A stretch of DNA of 42,156 bases from an uncultured Clostridia bacterium (GTDB lineage: Bacteria > Bacillota > Clostridia > Oscillospirales > Acutalibacteraceae), in the NCBI GenBank assembly GCA_947624835.1, contig CANQLX010000008.1, forward strand, positions 1 through 42,156. The letters are read 5' to 3'. The notes under the pieces are model-generated. The model was not told the DNA's origin and searched no databases. It saw only the letters and a list, made by a program, of their open reading frames with translations. Positions 7,788 to 17,043 of the stretch are shown in pieces (the stretch's first letter is position 1; the number at the start of each line of letters is the position of its first letter). The translations under genes and the position numbers were made by a program.

Positions 7788-9164
7788 ATGAAGCTTTGGG
7801 CAGGACGTTTCTCGAAAGAGATAGACAAGAAAACAAATGATTTCAATTCCTCAATATCATTCGACAGCCGTATGTACCGTGAGGATATAGAGGGGAGTAT
7901 TGCTCATGCCACAATGATTGGGGAATGTGGTATAATAGAAAAAAGTGAGGCAAACGCTATAATAAAGGGACTGGAGAGTATTCTTGCAGATATAGACAGC
8001 GGTAAGCTTGTAATTGATCCTAATGCTGAGGATATACATACCTTTATCGAGGGAGAACTTACAGAAAGGCTCGGTCAGACAGGAAAAAGGCTTCATACTG
8101 CAAGAAGCCGTAATGACCAGGTGGCACTTGATATAAGACTTTACCTGAAAAAGGAAGTGAAGAACATAAAGGCTCAGATAAAGGAGCTTATTGAAGTAAT
8201 ATGCAAAAAGGCTGAGGAATACAGCACAGCAGTGATGCCCGGATATACACATCTTCAAAGAGCACAGCCAATAACATTCGGTCATCACCTTATGGCTTAT
8301 GCCGAAATGCTCCTCAGAGATGCAGACAGACTTGAATGTGCATATAAACATATGGACTCTATGCCGCTCGGCAGCGGTGCTCTTGCAACAACAACTTACC
8401 CGATAGACAGAAGTATAACAGCTTCGCTTTTAGGCTTTTCCGATATATGTCAAAACAGTCTTGATGGTGTTTCCGACAGGGATTTTTGTATGGAACTTGC
8501 TTCTGTACTTTCAATAATTATGGTACACCTTTCCCGTTTTTCAGAGGAAATAATCATGTGGTGTTCATGGGAATTTAAGTTTGTTGAGCTTGACGATGCT
8601 TTTTCAACAGGTTCAAGCATAATGCCCCAAAAGAAAAATCCTGATATAGCCGAACTTGTCAGGGGAAAATCAGGAAGGGTATTCGGTGACCTTATGACGC
8701 TGCTTACCGTTATGAAAGGCATAGCACTTGCCTATAATAAAGATATGCAGGAGGATAAGGAAGCAATATTTGATGCGGTTGATACGGTAAAAATGTGCCT
8801 TACAGCCTTCACTCCAATGATAGATACCATGCGCATACTGACGGATAACATGAGAAAGGCGGCGGCAAACGGCTTTATCAATGCAACGGACTGTGCCGAT
8901 TATCTCGTCAAAAAGGGACTTCCGTTCCGTGACGCATATAAGGCGACAGGTACTCTTGTTGCACTTTGCATAGAGAAAAAGACAACGCTTGAAGAACTTC
9001 CGATTGAGGAATATAAAAAGATATGCGATACGTTTGATGAGGGAGTATATGAGGCTATTTCCCTTGAAAACTGCGTAAACGGAAGAAAGGTAGTCGGAGG
9101 ACCGGCAAGCGAAAATGTTATTGCTCAGGTGAAGAGAGTGAGAGAAATAACGGAGAAATTATAA
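7788..9164 (+). CDS. argH: Argininosuccinate lyase ArgH
   Basis: ArgH splits argininosuccinate into arginine and fumarate, the last step of the pathway. The 458-residue protein belongs to the fumarase/aspartase superfamily and carries its signature GSSIMPQKKNPD, which contains the flexible catalytic loop, plus TARSRNDQVALD and PGYTHLQRAQP. The start MKLWAGRFSKE is typical of the family, and GGAGAG lies 8 bp before the ATG. argG and argH are neighbours, separated by a terminator-like hairpin; argC follows after 35 bp. Confidence 0.97.
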   Translation: MKLWAGRFSKEIDKKTNDFNSSISFDSRMYREDIEGSIAHATMIGECGIIEKSEANAIIKGLESILADIDSGKLVIDPNAEDIHTFIEGELTERLGQTGKRLHTARSRNDQVALDIRLYLKKEVKNIKAQIKELIEVICKKAEEYSTAVMPGYTHLQRAQPITFGHHLMAYAEMLLRDADRLECAYKHMDSMPLGSGALATTTYPIDRSITASLLGFSDICQNSLDGVSDRDFCMELASVLSIIMVHLSRFSEEIIMWCSWEFKFVELDDAFSTGSSIMPQKKNPDIAELVRGKSGRVFGDLMTLLTVMKGIALAYNKDMQEDKEAIFDAVDTVKMCLTAFTPMIDTMRILTDNMRKAAANGFINATDCADYLVKKGLPFRDAYKATGTLVALCIEKKTTLEELPIEEYKKICDTFDEGVYEAISLENCVNGRKVVGGPASENVIAQVKRVREITEKL

Positions 9165-9199
9165 TATCCAATTATGTATAAGGAAAAGAGGAAAAGGAA

Positions 9200-10237
9200 A
9201 TGAAGATAAAGGCCGGTATTATAGGGGCAACAGGATATGCGGGAGCAGAACTTGTACGCATACTTCTAACACACCCCGAAGCGGAAATTTCGGCAATAAG
9301 CTCGGTAAGCTTTGAGGGCAAGAAGCTCAGTGAGGTTTATCCGTCATATAGGACTCTTTGTGATATGGAATGTGGAACACAGGACGAGGTTGTTGAAAAA
9401 AGTGACGTTATATTTGCTGCGCTTCCTCACGGACTTTCACAGGAGCTTGCCGCACAGTGCGATAAGGCAGAAAAGGCATTTATAGACCTCGGAGCGGATT
9501 TCCGTCTTGAAAGTGAGGACGAATATAAGCAGTGGTACGGCTGTGAGTTTGTTGACCATGATTTGCATAAAAGAGCCGTATATGGACTTCCGGAGCTTTT
9601 TAGGGAAAATATAAAGGGCAAGCGTATCATAGCGAACCCCGGCTGTTATACCACAGGTGCGCCTCTTGCACTTGCACCGGCTGTAAAGGCAGGACTTGTC
9701 AGCACTGAGGGAATAATCATAGATTCAAAATCAGGTGTAACGGGTGCAGGAAGAAAGCCGAGTCAGGGTAATCATTATCCTGAGCTTAACGAGGGTTTTC
9801 ACGCATATAAGGTTGCAAATCACAGGCATACACCGGAAATAGAGCAGACTCTTTCAAAGCTTTCGGGAAAAAAGGTGACAATTACATTCGTACCGCACCT
9901 TCTTCCCATAAACAGGGGAATAATTTCAACCTGCTATGCAAGAATAAATGACGGAGTAAGCTTTGACAGAATAAGACAGGAATATGAAAAATTCTATGAA
10001 AATGAATTTTTTGTCCGTGTTCTTCCCGATGGTGCAAATGCGGATATACATAATATAAAATATTCCAATTTCTGCGATATCTCACTTCACCACGATAAGA
10101 GAACAAATACTCTTGTTGCAATATCCGCCATTGATAATATGGTAAAAGGAGCGGCAGGACAGGCAATCCAGAATATGAATATAATTTTCGGACTTGACGA
10201 AAAAACAGGTCTTGTTATAGTACCGCCGGCATTTTGA
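9200..10237 (+). CDS. argC: N-acetyl-gamma-glutamyl-phosphate reductase ArgC
   Basis: ArgC reduces N-acetylglutamyl phosphate to the semialdehyde with NADPH, the third step from glutamate. The 345-residue protein has the N-terminal Rossmann loop GATGYAGAELVR and the catalytic cysteine C149 in NPGCYTT; HRHTPEI near 210 is a family landmark. The start is preceded by GAGGAAAAGGAA. It lies between argH and the HipA-like gene, 250 bp before the latter, and argJ, which works one step on in the acetyl cycle, comes after that. Confidence 0.96.
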   Translation: MKIKAGIIGATGYAGAELVRILLTHPEAEISAISSVSFEGKKLSEVYPSYRTLCDMECGTQDEVVEKSDVIFAALPHGLSQELAAQCDKAEKAFIDLGADFRLESEDEYKQWYGCEFVDHDLHKRAVYGLPELFRENIKGKRIIANPGCYTTGAPLALAPAVKAGLVSTEGIIIDSKSGVTGAGRKPSQGNHYPELNEGFHAYKVANHRHTPEIEQTLSKLSGKKVTITFVPHLLPINRGIISTCYARINDGVSFDRIRQEYEKFYENEFFVRVLPDGANADIHNIKYSNFCDISLHHDKRTNTLVAISAIDNMVKGAAGQAIQNMNIIFGLDEKTGLVIVPPAF

Positions 10238-10275
10238 TTTTAAAGGTTAAGTCTATGGAAAAGTGCTAATCTTGT

Positions 10276-10452
10276 ATGGCAAATAAAATATTGATAGAAA
10301 ACGGTCAGGGAATTTTGTCCGTACCGATAAAATATCATTCGGATTTTTATAGGCTGTTTATTGGATTTTATGTAACGGCGGAAAAGTCGGAGATGAAAAG
10401 TTTTTTGTATGAAAACTGTATTAGTGGGTTTAATTCCGGCACTTTGGGGTAA
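10276..10452 (+). CDS. Possible 58-residue protein between argC and the HipA-like gene
   Basis: An open frame of 58 codons starts at ATG 10276 with MANKILIENG and ends at TAA 10450. I do not recognise it. The sequence has a plausible composition (mixed charges, FYRLFIGFYV in the middle, one cysteine), but the ribosome site is weak: GGAAAAG is about 13 bp before the ATG. It lies 35 bp before the HipA-like gene. HipA toxins often have a small partner encoded just upstream, which makes this frame worth noting, although it shows no helix-turn-helix. It could be chance coding potential in a spacer. Confidence 0.35.
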   Translation: MANKILIENGQGILSVPIKYHSDFYRLFIGFYVTAEKSEMKSFLYENCISGFNSGTLG

Positions 10453-10526
10453 ATGCAAAAATAATCAGTATTATTATTTTTGGGTGCATGGGGGTTGTAT
10501 ATTTCAGGAAATCGGGTGTAATAAGT

Positions 10527-11459
10527 ATGGTTCTGATGTGTAAAAATAAACCTGTATATGATATTGATAAAGAGGTTGTTTATAATGAAAAGCTTCTGCC
10601 CGGTTATATGATGAAAAATCCATGCCGCACTTCCTTTAAAATATGGTTTAAGCTTAGATACAGCTCAAATACAAATTCACTTGCACGAAAGCTTAAGGGT
10701 GTTACATTCGGTCAGGGAAACAGGGTGCTTATCAATGAGAAAACATATGCACTCAGCCTTAGCGACTGCTACTGGGTAAAGGATGAAAATTGTCCGTCAG
10801 ACTTTGAAGCTGTCAGTCCCTACTATAACGATTTTTGGAAAGGCGAGGGAGTATATGATATCAATAGGGGCGGTGCAATACCAACATTGTATACAGGCGG
10901 TTTTTTGTCAAAGGAATGGATATCGGCAAAGTATCTTTGTAAATATGATAAGGATGCAGGTATAGAGGAGGATGTTTCTGTATTGTGCAAGGTCTGCGGT
11001 GTTTCTGCCTGTAATGTAAAAAGAATTTCCGGCGGAGTTATGGCGGAAAACTTTACAAATACAGATTTAATGCTGGAACAGGCTGATGAATCCGGACTGA
11101 TTGACCCCGATGACTTTAACGAGGGCGATATAATCAGGTTACTTGGATTGCAGGGAGCACAAATGCTGACAATAGATGCAATAACGGGAAACGGCGACAG
11201 ACACGCAGGAAATTTCGGCTGGCTGAGGGATACGAATACAGGCGAATATGTATCAGTCGCTCCGCTTTATGATTTTGACCACGCACTTGACAGCAGAGCG
11301 GTCTATGACAGACTTATCAGTGATGCGGTTGCTGAAATAAAGAAATCAGATTATTTCAGCGAGGCATTGAGGATTTGCAGTACAGTATCGGTACTTGAGA
11401 CAAATGAGATTTTTAAGCTCAGGGCAAATAAAATATCAGAGCTTTTAAATAAAGTATAA
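10527..11459 (+). CDS. HipA-like kinase-fold protein
   Basis: The C-terminal half carries the HipA/PI4-kinase-like catalytic motifs: GNGDRHAGNFGW (about residues 221-232, with the catalytic Asp and the metal-binding Asn) and YDFDHAL (about 248-254, with the metal-binding Asp). NTDLMLEQAD precedes them. HipA proteins phosphorylate a translation protein or tRNA synthetase to slow growth, but this short form (310 residues from this start) lacks the usual HipA N-terminal subdomain, and its target is unknown. The ATG at 10527 suits the family's start near VLMCKNKPVYDID; an in-frame ATG at 10488 is the alternative, and neither has a strong ribosome site. It sits inside the arg cluster, between argC and argJ, without a visible HTH antitoxin. 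Confidence 0.8.
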   Translation: MVLMCKNKPVYDIDKEVVYNEKLLPGYMMKNPCRTSFKIWFKLRYSSNTNSLARKLKGVTFGQGNRVLINEKTYALSLSDCYWVKDENCPSDFEAVSPYYNDFWKGEGVYDINRGGAIPTLYTGGFLSKEWISAKYLCKYDKDAGIEEDVSVLCKVCGVSACNVKRISGGVMAENFTNTDLMLEQADESGLIDPDDFNEGDIIRLLGLQGAQMLTIDAITGNGDRHAGNFGWLRDTNTGEYVSVAPLYDFDHALDSRAVYDRLISDAVAEIKKSDYFSEALRICSTVSVLETNEIFKLRANKISELLNKV

Positions 11460-11491
11460 ATGATAAAAGAAACATTAACGGAGGAATTGAT

Positions 11492-12712
11492 ATGTCATAT
11501 AAATTTATAGACGGCTCTGTTACCGAGGCGAAAGGCTTTAAAGCATCAGGCATACACTGCGGTATAAGAAAGAATAAATCCAAGCGTGATATCGGTATGA
11601 TTTTCTGTGAAAAGAAGTGTACGGCAGGGGCTGTTTATACGACTAACCTTGTGCAAAGTTCACCAATAACCGTAACAAGACAGAATCTCTCGGACGGCTA
11701 TGCTCAGGCGGTTATAGCAAACAGCGGAAATGCAAATACCTGTAATGCGGACGGGGATATTAAGGCAAGAAAAATGTGCGAACTTACAGCACAAGCATTG
11801 GGTATAAGTCCTGATGATATAATTGTAGCTTCGACAGGTGTAATAGGTCAGATACTTCCGATAGAGCCTATAAAAAATGCAGTACCGCAGTTGGCTGCGG
11901 AGCTTTCCGTAAACGGAGCGTCAAATGCTGCCGAGGCAATTATGACAACAGATACGGTAAGCAAGGAAGTTGCTGTGGAAACTGTGATAGGAGGCAAAAC
12001 GGTAAGAATAGGCGGAATATCAAAAGGCAGCGGAATGATACACCCGAATATGGCGACAATGCTTTGCTTTGTTACTACTGATGCGGCTATATCTTCTGAA
12101 ATGATTGCAAAAGCAGTTAAAAAAGCTGCCGATGATACTTTTAATATGATAAGCATAGACGGAGATACCTCAACCAATGATATGCTTTCGGTTATGGCGT
12201 CGGGACTTGCGGGAAATGAGGAAATAGCCTGTGAGGGTGAGGATTATGATATATTTCTGGAAGCACTTACAGCTGTGTGTAGAAAGCTTTCAAAAATGAT
12301 GGCAAAAGACGGAGAAGGTGCAACTAAACTTCTTGTATGTAAAGTAAGCGGAGCAAAGACCGAAAAAGATGCAAAAGGTGTTGCAAAGTCTGTAATATGC
12401 TCAAGTCTGCTTAAGGCGGCTATGTTCGGAGCTGATGCAAACTGGGGACGTGTGCTTTGTGCGATAGGGTACTCCGGATGTGATGTAGATGTGCATAAGG
12501 TTGATGTTTCCTTTGCTTCAGATAAGGGAAAAATAGATGTGTGCAAAAACGGAGCGGGAATTGAGTTTTCTGAGGATATTGCAAAGCAAATACTTATGCG
12601 TGACGAAATTGACATAATCGTTGAGCTTAATGACGGAAACGGCTGTGCCGAGGCATACGGCTGCGATCTGACATATGATTATATTAAAATAAACGGAGAT
12701 TACAGAACATAA
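11492..12712 (+). CDS. argJ: Ornithine acetyltransferase / glutamate N-acetyltransferase ArgJ
   Basis: ArgJ moves the acetyl group from acetylornithine to glutamate and so recycles it; some forms can also use acetyl-CoA for the first step. The 406-residue precursor cuts itself before the catalytic threonine; here KGSGMIHPNMATM places the cut between A188 and T189. Other family runs are ANSGNANTC near 76 and the C-terminal YGCDLTYDYIKINGDYRT. AACGGAGG lies 9 bp before the ATG. There is no argA in the window, so ArgJ may be bifunctional, which cannot be decided from sequence alone. Confidence 0.96.
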   Translation: MSYKFIDGSVTEAKGFKASGIHCGIRKNKSKRDIGMIFCEKKCTAGAVYTTNLVQSSPITVTRQNLSDGYAQAVIANSGNANTCNADGDIKARKMCELTAQALGISPDDIIVASTGVIGQILPIEPIKNAVPQLAAELSVNGASNAAEAIMTTDTVSKEVAVETVIGGKTVRIGGISKGSGMIHPNMATMLCFVTTDAAISSEMIAKAVKKAADDTFNMISIDGDTSTNDMLSVMASGLAGNEEIACEGEDYDIFLEALTAVCRKLSKMMAKDGEGATKLLVCKVSGAKTEKDAKGVAKSVICSSLLKAAMFGADANWGRVLCAIGYSGCDVDVHKVDVSFASDKGKIDVCKNGAGIEFSEDIAKQILMRDEIDIIVELNDGNGCAEAYGCDLTYDYIKINGDYRT

Positions 12713-12728
12713 GGCGGAGATGAGTAAA

Positions 12729-13589
12729 ATGAACGATATAACAAACAAGGACCGTGCAAAGGTGCTTATACAGGCACTTCCGTACATACAGAAATATTCG
12801 GGACAGACTATCGTAATAAAATATGGTGGAAATGCCATGGTAAGCGATGAACTTAAGGACGCTGTTATGAGCGATATAGTTCTTCTAAGACTTGTTGGAA
12901 TAAATGTTGTTCTTGTACACGGCGGCGGTCCTGAGATAAGCGGTATGCTAAATAAAATAGGCAAGGAAAGCAAATTCGTAAACGGACTGCGTGTAACGGA
13001 TAAGGAAACCATTGATGTAGTACAAATGGTGCTTGCAGGAAAGGTTAATAAAAGCCTTGTTCAGCTTCTTGAACAGCACAGCGGAAAAGCGATAGGTCTT
13101 TGCGGTCTTGACGGAAGAATGATAATGGCGGAAAAGAAAATATCCTCCGAGGATCTCGGCTTTGTCGGAGAGATAACCGAGGTTAATACCGATGTGATAA
13201 CAAATGCAACGGATAACGGGTATATTCCGATAATTTCCACCATTGCAGGCGGATATAACGGTGCAGTGTACAATATCAATGCCGACCTTGCGGCTGCAAG
13301 AATTGCTTCCGAGCTTAATGCCGCAAAGCTTATACTTATGACGGACATAAGGGGACTTCTCAAGGATAAGGATGACGAAAGCACACTGATTCCCGTTGTA
13401 AATGTCAGCGAGGTACCGTCACTCAAGAGGGAGGGTATAATCTCCGGCGGAATGATACCGAAAATCGACTGCTGTGTTGAGGCAGTACGGCGAGGTGTAA
13501 AGAGAGCACATATAATAGACGGAAGAATACTTCATTCCATTCTCATAGAGATGTTCTCTGACGAGGGAATAGGTACAATGTTCTATTAA
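12729..13589 (+). CDS. argB: N-acetylglutamate kinase ArgB
   Basis: ArgB phosphorylates N-acetylglutamate, the step after acetylation. The protein is 286 residues, of the amino-acid kinase fold, with IKYGGNAM near residue 34, VLVHGGGPEIS near 65, GLCGLDG, and TDIRGLLKD near the ATP site. I choose ATG 12729 because AAGGCGGAG lies 9 bp upstream; ATG 12720 directly abuts that site. In many bacteria ArgB is the arginine feedback point, and the N-terminal helix seen here (RAKVLIQALPYIQKYSG) is the part that makes the feedback-sensitive hexamer. It lies between argJ and argD. Confidence 0.95.
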   Translation: MNDITNKDRAKVLIQALPYIQKYSGQTIVIKYGGNAMVSDELKDAVMSDIVLLRLVGINVVLVHGGGPEISGMLNKIGKESKFVNGLRVTDKETIDVVQMVLAGKVNKSLVQLLEQHSGKAIGLCGLDGRMIMAEKKISSEDLGFVGEITEVNTDVITNATDNGYIPIISTIAGGYNGAVYNINADLAAARIASELNAAKLILMTDIRGLLKDKDDESTLIPVVNVSEVPSLKREGIISGGMIPKIDCCVEAVRRGVKRAHIIDGRILHSILIEMFSDEGIGTMFY

Positions 13590-13609
13590 ACTGTATCGGA
13601 GGGTGAAAG

Positions 13610-14785
13610 ATGAATTTTGAAGAAGTAAAAGCTGATGAAAATGAATATCTTATGCATACGTACGGTCGTTTCAATGCGGCACTTGTAAGAGGAAAGGGTG
13701 CGAAAGCTGTTGATGTAAACGGAAAGGAATATATAGATTTTACAAGCGGAATAGGAGTAAATTCCCTAGGCTTCTGTGACGACGGCTGGGTAAAGGCAGT
13801 AACAGAGCAGGCAGAAACGATTCAGCATATGTCAAATCTGTATTATTCACCTGTTCAGATAAAGGCGGCGAAAAAGCTTTGTCAGCTCAGCGGAACGGAT
13901 AAGGCTCTGTTCTGCAACAGCGGAGCTGAGGCAAATGAATGTGCGATAAAGCTTGCGAGAAAATACAGCTTTGACAAATACGGCAAGGGAAGAAATAAGA
14001 TTATAACACTTATAAATTCCTTTCACGGAAGAACGGTAACTACCCTTTCGGCAACGGGTCAGGAGGTTTTCCATAATTACTTTTTTCCGTTTGATGAGGG
14101 CTTTGAATATGCCGAGGCAAATAATATTGATGATGTAAAGGCTCATGTAAGTGATGAGATATGCGGAATATTTATTGAACTTATTCAGGGCGAGGGCGGA
14201 GTTATGCCGCTTAAGCCTGAGTTTGTAAAGGAAATATGCGGTATCTGTGCAGAAAAGGATATACTTCTCATGGTTGACGAAGTTCAGACCGGAATTTCAA
14301 GAACGGGAAGCTTCCTGTGCTGCGAGAATTACGGAATAAAGCCGGATATCATCACCCTTGCAAAGGGACTCGGCGGAGGTATTCCGATAGGTGCCTGCCT
14401 GTGCAGCGAAAAGCTTTCGGAGGTATTTACACCCGGAACGCACGGAACGACCTTCGGAGGAAATCCGATAGCCTGTGCGGCTGCCTATGAGGTGCTTTCA
14501 AGAGTGGCATCGGAGGAATTTTTATCCGAGGTCAGAAAAAAAGGAGAGTATATTGCAGAAAAGCTTTCAACATTTCCGAATGTTAGGGAAATAAGAAATG
14601 CGGGAATGATGATAGGCATAGTGACGGAAAAGGATAATGCAAAGGAGGTTGCCGCAAAATGCGTTGAAAACGGTCTGCTTATTCTTACGGCAAAAAATCT
14701 TCTCCGACTCCTGCCGCCGCTTACTATAACCTATGAAGAGATAGACAAGGGTCTTGAAATATTAAAATCAGTTATGGGGGAATAA
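13610..14785 (+). CDS. argD: Acetylornithine aminotransferase ArgD
   Basis: ArgD is a PLP enzyme that turns N-acetylglutamate semialdehyde into N-acetylornithine. The protein has 391 residues, normal for the family. Landmarks are NSGAEANE (residues 103-110), SFHGRT (137-142), VDEVQTG (222-228) and the PLP lysine K252 in LAKGLGGG. CGGAGGG precedes the ATG. The related ornithine and succinylornithine aminotransferases look alike, but gene order argJ-argB-argD-argF settles it. The gap to argF is 4 bp. Confidence 0.95.
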   Translation: MNFEEVKADENEYLMHTYGRFNAALVRGKGAKAVDVNGKEYIDFTSGIGVNSLGFCDDGWVKAVTEQAETIQHMSNLYYSPVQIKAAKKLCQLSGTDKALFCNSGAEANECAIKLARKYSFDKYGKGRNKIITLINSFHGRTVTTLSATGQEVFHNYFFPFDEGFEYAEANNIDDVKAHVSDEICGIFIELIQGEGGVMPLKPEFVKEICGICAEKDILLMVDEVQTGISRTGSFLCCENYGIKPDIITLAKGLGGGIPIGACLCSEKLSEVFTPGTHGTTFGGNPIACAAAYEVLSRVASEEFLSEVRKKGEYIAEKLSTFPNVREIRNAGMMIGIVTEKDNAKEVAAKCVENGLLILTAKNLLRLLPPLTITYEEIDKGLEILKSVMGE

Positions 14786-14789
14786 ACCA

Positions 14790-15701
14790 ATGAAAAACTT
14801 ACTTAAAATGCTCGATCTTTCAACCGAGGAGATTATTGACATTCTCAATCTTGCCGACCAGCTCAAATATGAGCAGAAGCACGGTATAGCACATAAGCTC
14901 CTTGCAGGAAAGACACTCGGACTTATTTTTGAAAAGGCATCTACACGTACAAGGGTATCGTTTGAGGTAGGTATGTATCAGCTCGGCGGACAGCCGCTGT
15001 TCCTTTCCTCACGTGATATGCAGATAGGCAGGGGTGAGCCTGTGCAGGATACCGCAAGGGTACTTTCACGCTATCTTGACGGAATTATGATCCGTACCTT
15101 TGAGCAAAAAGAGGTAGAAGATCTTGCAAAATACGGATCGATTCCGATAATCAACGGACTTACGGATTTCTGTCACCCGTGCCAGATTCTTGCGGATCTT
15201 ATGACGATACGTGAGGTAAAGGGTAAACTGAACGGTCTTAAGATGTCGTTTATCGGTGACGGCAATAACATGATGAATTCTCTTATTGTCGGTGCATTGA
15301 AAACCGGTATGTCCATTTCGGTTGCCTGCCCGGAGGGTTATGAGCCTGATTCTCAGGTTCTCGATTTTGCAAAGGAATACGGGGATAAGTTCAGTATGTT
15401 CCGTACACCGAAAGAAGCTGTTGTTGATGCGGATGTTGTAATTACTGATGTATGGGCATCAATGGGACAAGAGGAAGAAGCAGAGAAGCGTAGAAAGGCA
15501 TTTGAGGGATATCAGGTGAATGCAGACCTTATGGCACTTGCAAAGCCGGATGCAATGGTACAGCATTGTCTGCCGGCACACAGAGGAGAGGAAATTACCG
15601 AGGATGTATTTGAGGCTCATGCCGATGAGATATTCGAGGAAGCGGAAAACAGGCTGCATGCACAGAAGGCAGTAATGGTAAAATGTCTGAGCGATAAGTA
15701 A
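14790..15701 (+). CDS. argF: Ornithine carbamoyltransferase ArgF
   Basis: ArgF joins ornithine with carbamoyl phosphate to give citrulline. The 303-residue protein shows the carbamoyl-phosphate site STRTR (51-55), HPCQ (129-132), the ornithine loop DVWASMGQEEE and the C-terminal HCLPAHRG. It is the anabolic type by context: no arcA or arcC is nearby. The carbamoyl-phosphate synthase genes are not in the window. It begins 4 bp after argD and is followed after 42 bp by an ATP-grasp gene; an imperfect stem without a T-tract (15704-15730) lies in that gap. Confidence 0.96.
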   Translation: MKNLLKMLDLSTEEIIDILNLADQLKYEQKHGIAHKLLAGKTLGLIFEKASTRTRVSFEVGMYQLGGQPLFLSSRDMQIGRGEPVQDTARVLSRYLDGIMIRTFEQKEVEDLAKYGSIPIINGLTDFCHPCQILADLMTIREVKGKLNGLKMSFIGDGNNMMNSLIVGALKTGMSISVACPEGYEPDSQVLDFAKEYGDKFSMFRTPKEAVVDADVVITDVWASMGQEEEAEKRRKAFEGYQVNADLMALAKPDAMVQHCLPAHRGEEITEDVFEAHADEIFEEAENRLHAQKAVMVKCLSDK

Positions 15702-15743
15702 AAACAGTGATGCGGGGGTTCCCGTACTGTCGGAAGGGTAATT

Positions 15744-16742
15744 ATGGGAAGAATAAAATATCTTTTTATCAGAATAATTAAGCTTGATTACAAAAATATG
15801 TTCAGAATAGCGAGGGCAGTTTCCAAAAAGGCTAAAAAACCGTTTTTTTATATTTTTTTTGATATGATAGGATGCGGTATGAAATATCAGGCAGGCTATT
15901 ACGATTATCAGGAATTTGAACTCTACAAGGTAAAAAAAGATAAAAGAAATACATATCTGACACGGGGAAAGAATAACGAGATTATAAAGAAATATAACGA
16001 CAAAAGCTTTTTTCACTGCTTTAACGATAAGATAGAATTTAATGAGCTTTTTTCCGGATATCTGGGCCGTGACTGGATAGATATGAAAACCGCTTCGTCG
16101 GAGGACTTTGTTAAATTCACCCAGAGGAATAAGGAAATAATCGCAAAACCCGTTGACGGCGAGGGCGGCAGCGGTATTGAAAAATATACGGTAACGGACG
16201 AAAACGGGGCTCGTGAGATATATGAAGTGATAAAGCAGAAAAATCAGCTGCTTGTTGAGTCGTTTGTAAGACAGCATGAGGATATGAATACTCTTTACAG
16301 TAAATCTGTGAACACAATACGTATGTTTACATTCCTCAAAGACGGAAAGGGATATTTTTTGCAGGCAATACTCAAAATAGGCAACGGCGGTGTTATAGAT
16401 AATTTTTCAAACGGCGGAATGTACACCTTTGTTGAGGACGACGGTACCGTGGAGGTGCCTGCGATAGATAAAAGCGACGTTATATATGAAAAGCACCCGA
16501 TAACCGGAACGGATATAGTAGGCTACAAAGTTCCGATGTTCAGTCAGGCGGTTGAGCTTGTCGAAAAAGCGGCGGAAGTTGTGCCGGAGATCAGGTATGT
16601 AGGCTGGGACGTTGCAATAAGTGAAAACGGTCCTGTTATAATTGAGGGCAACTGCTTTCCGGGAGTATTTCAGAAGAAAGCAGGCTTCAGCAAGGACGGT
16701 ACGGGAATTTTGCCCAAGTATGCACGTTATATGGATATCTGA
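15744..16742 (+). CDS. Sugar-transfer-associated ATP-grasp protein
   Basis: A 332-residue protein with ATP-grasp signs: IAKPVDGEGGSGIEKY (about residues 133-148, nucleotide loop), VNTIRMFT (about 190-197), and the metal-binding WDVAISENGPVIIEGN (about 289-304). It matches the type called sugar-transfer-associated ATP-grasp, usually found in surface-polysaccharide loci, where it is thought to join an acid to an amine or sugar. The N-terminus is basic and aromatic and might associate with the membrane. GGAAGGG precedes the ATG. Its place directly after argF suggests co-transcription with the arg operon, which is unusual. The substrate is unknown. Confidence 0.75.
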   Translation: MGRIKYLFIRIIKLDYKNMFRIARAVSKKAKKPFFYIFFDMIGCGMKYQAGYYDYQEFELYKVKKDKRNTYLTRGKNNEIIKKYNDKSFFHCFNDKIEFNELFSGYLGRDWIDMKTASSEDFVKFTQRNKEIIAKPVDGEGGSGIEKYTVTDENGAREIYEVIKQKNQLLVESFVRQHEDMNTLYSKSVNTIRMFTFLKDGKGYFLQAILKIGNGGVIDNFSNGGMYTFVEDDGTVEVPAIDKSDVIYEKHPITGTDIVGYKVPMFSQAVELVEKAAEVVPEIRYVGWDVAISENGPVIIEGNCFPGVFQKKAGFSKDGTGILPKYARYMDI

Positions 16743-17007
16743 TTTTTTAAAAAAATTTACGTGACGGCTGCGTTCCGCTGTTTCCTATGGGGCAGACGGG
16801 TGTAGCCGTAAAACGGAAGGATATCGGCAGCGGTAAGACGTGTTCCTAATATTCAGGTCAGGCTATTCTGCGGAATAACAACGGAGGCTGTCACAAATTT
16901 AACACGAATATAATTAAAGGAATTTTAACAATCGGGTTATTAAAAAGAATTAGTTCCGACAATGCTTCCGTCGGCAAGACCTGACTGCCGAAAATATTTT
17001 TCTGATG
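16743..17007 (+). other. Long non-coding gap with possible RNA structure
   Basis: No gene fits in this 265-bp stretch before the terminator ahead of rex. It is not featureless. GTGACGGCT (16761-16769) can pair with GGCTGTCAC (16886-16894) over nine positions with two G-U pairs. TCAGGTC can pair with GACCTGA near 16978-16984, and CCGAC-GTCGG forms a local stem near 16957-16973. The two long pairings interlock, so at most one forms at a time unless there is a pseudoknot. I recognise no known riboswitch or RNA family here. Confidence 0.35.
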
Positions 17008-17043
17008 CCCTGCACTTTTATGCAGGGTACTTTACTTTTTTTT
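17008..17043 (+). terminator. Terminator ahead of rex
   Basis: A perfect 7-bp stem (17008-17014 and 17021-17027) with a six-base loop is followed by TACTTTAC and then eight T. It should end the arg-ATP-grasp transcript, or an RNA made from the preceding gap. Confidence 0.85.

Noticed and set aside
15459..16277. Open frame of 272 codons on the minus strand across argF and the ATP-grasp gene
   Set aside because: It spans two real genes in the other strand, and its composition (runs of F, I, Y, C) is typical of antisense reading.
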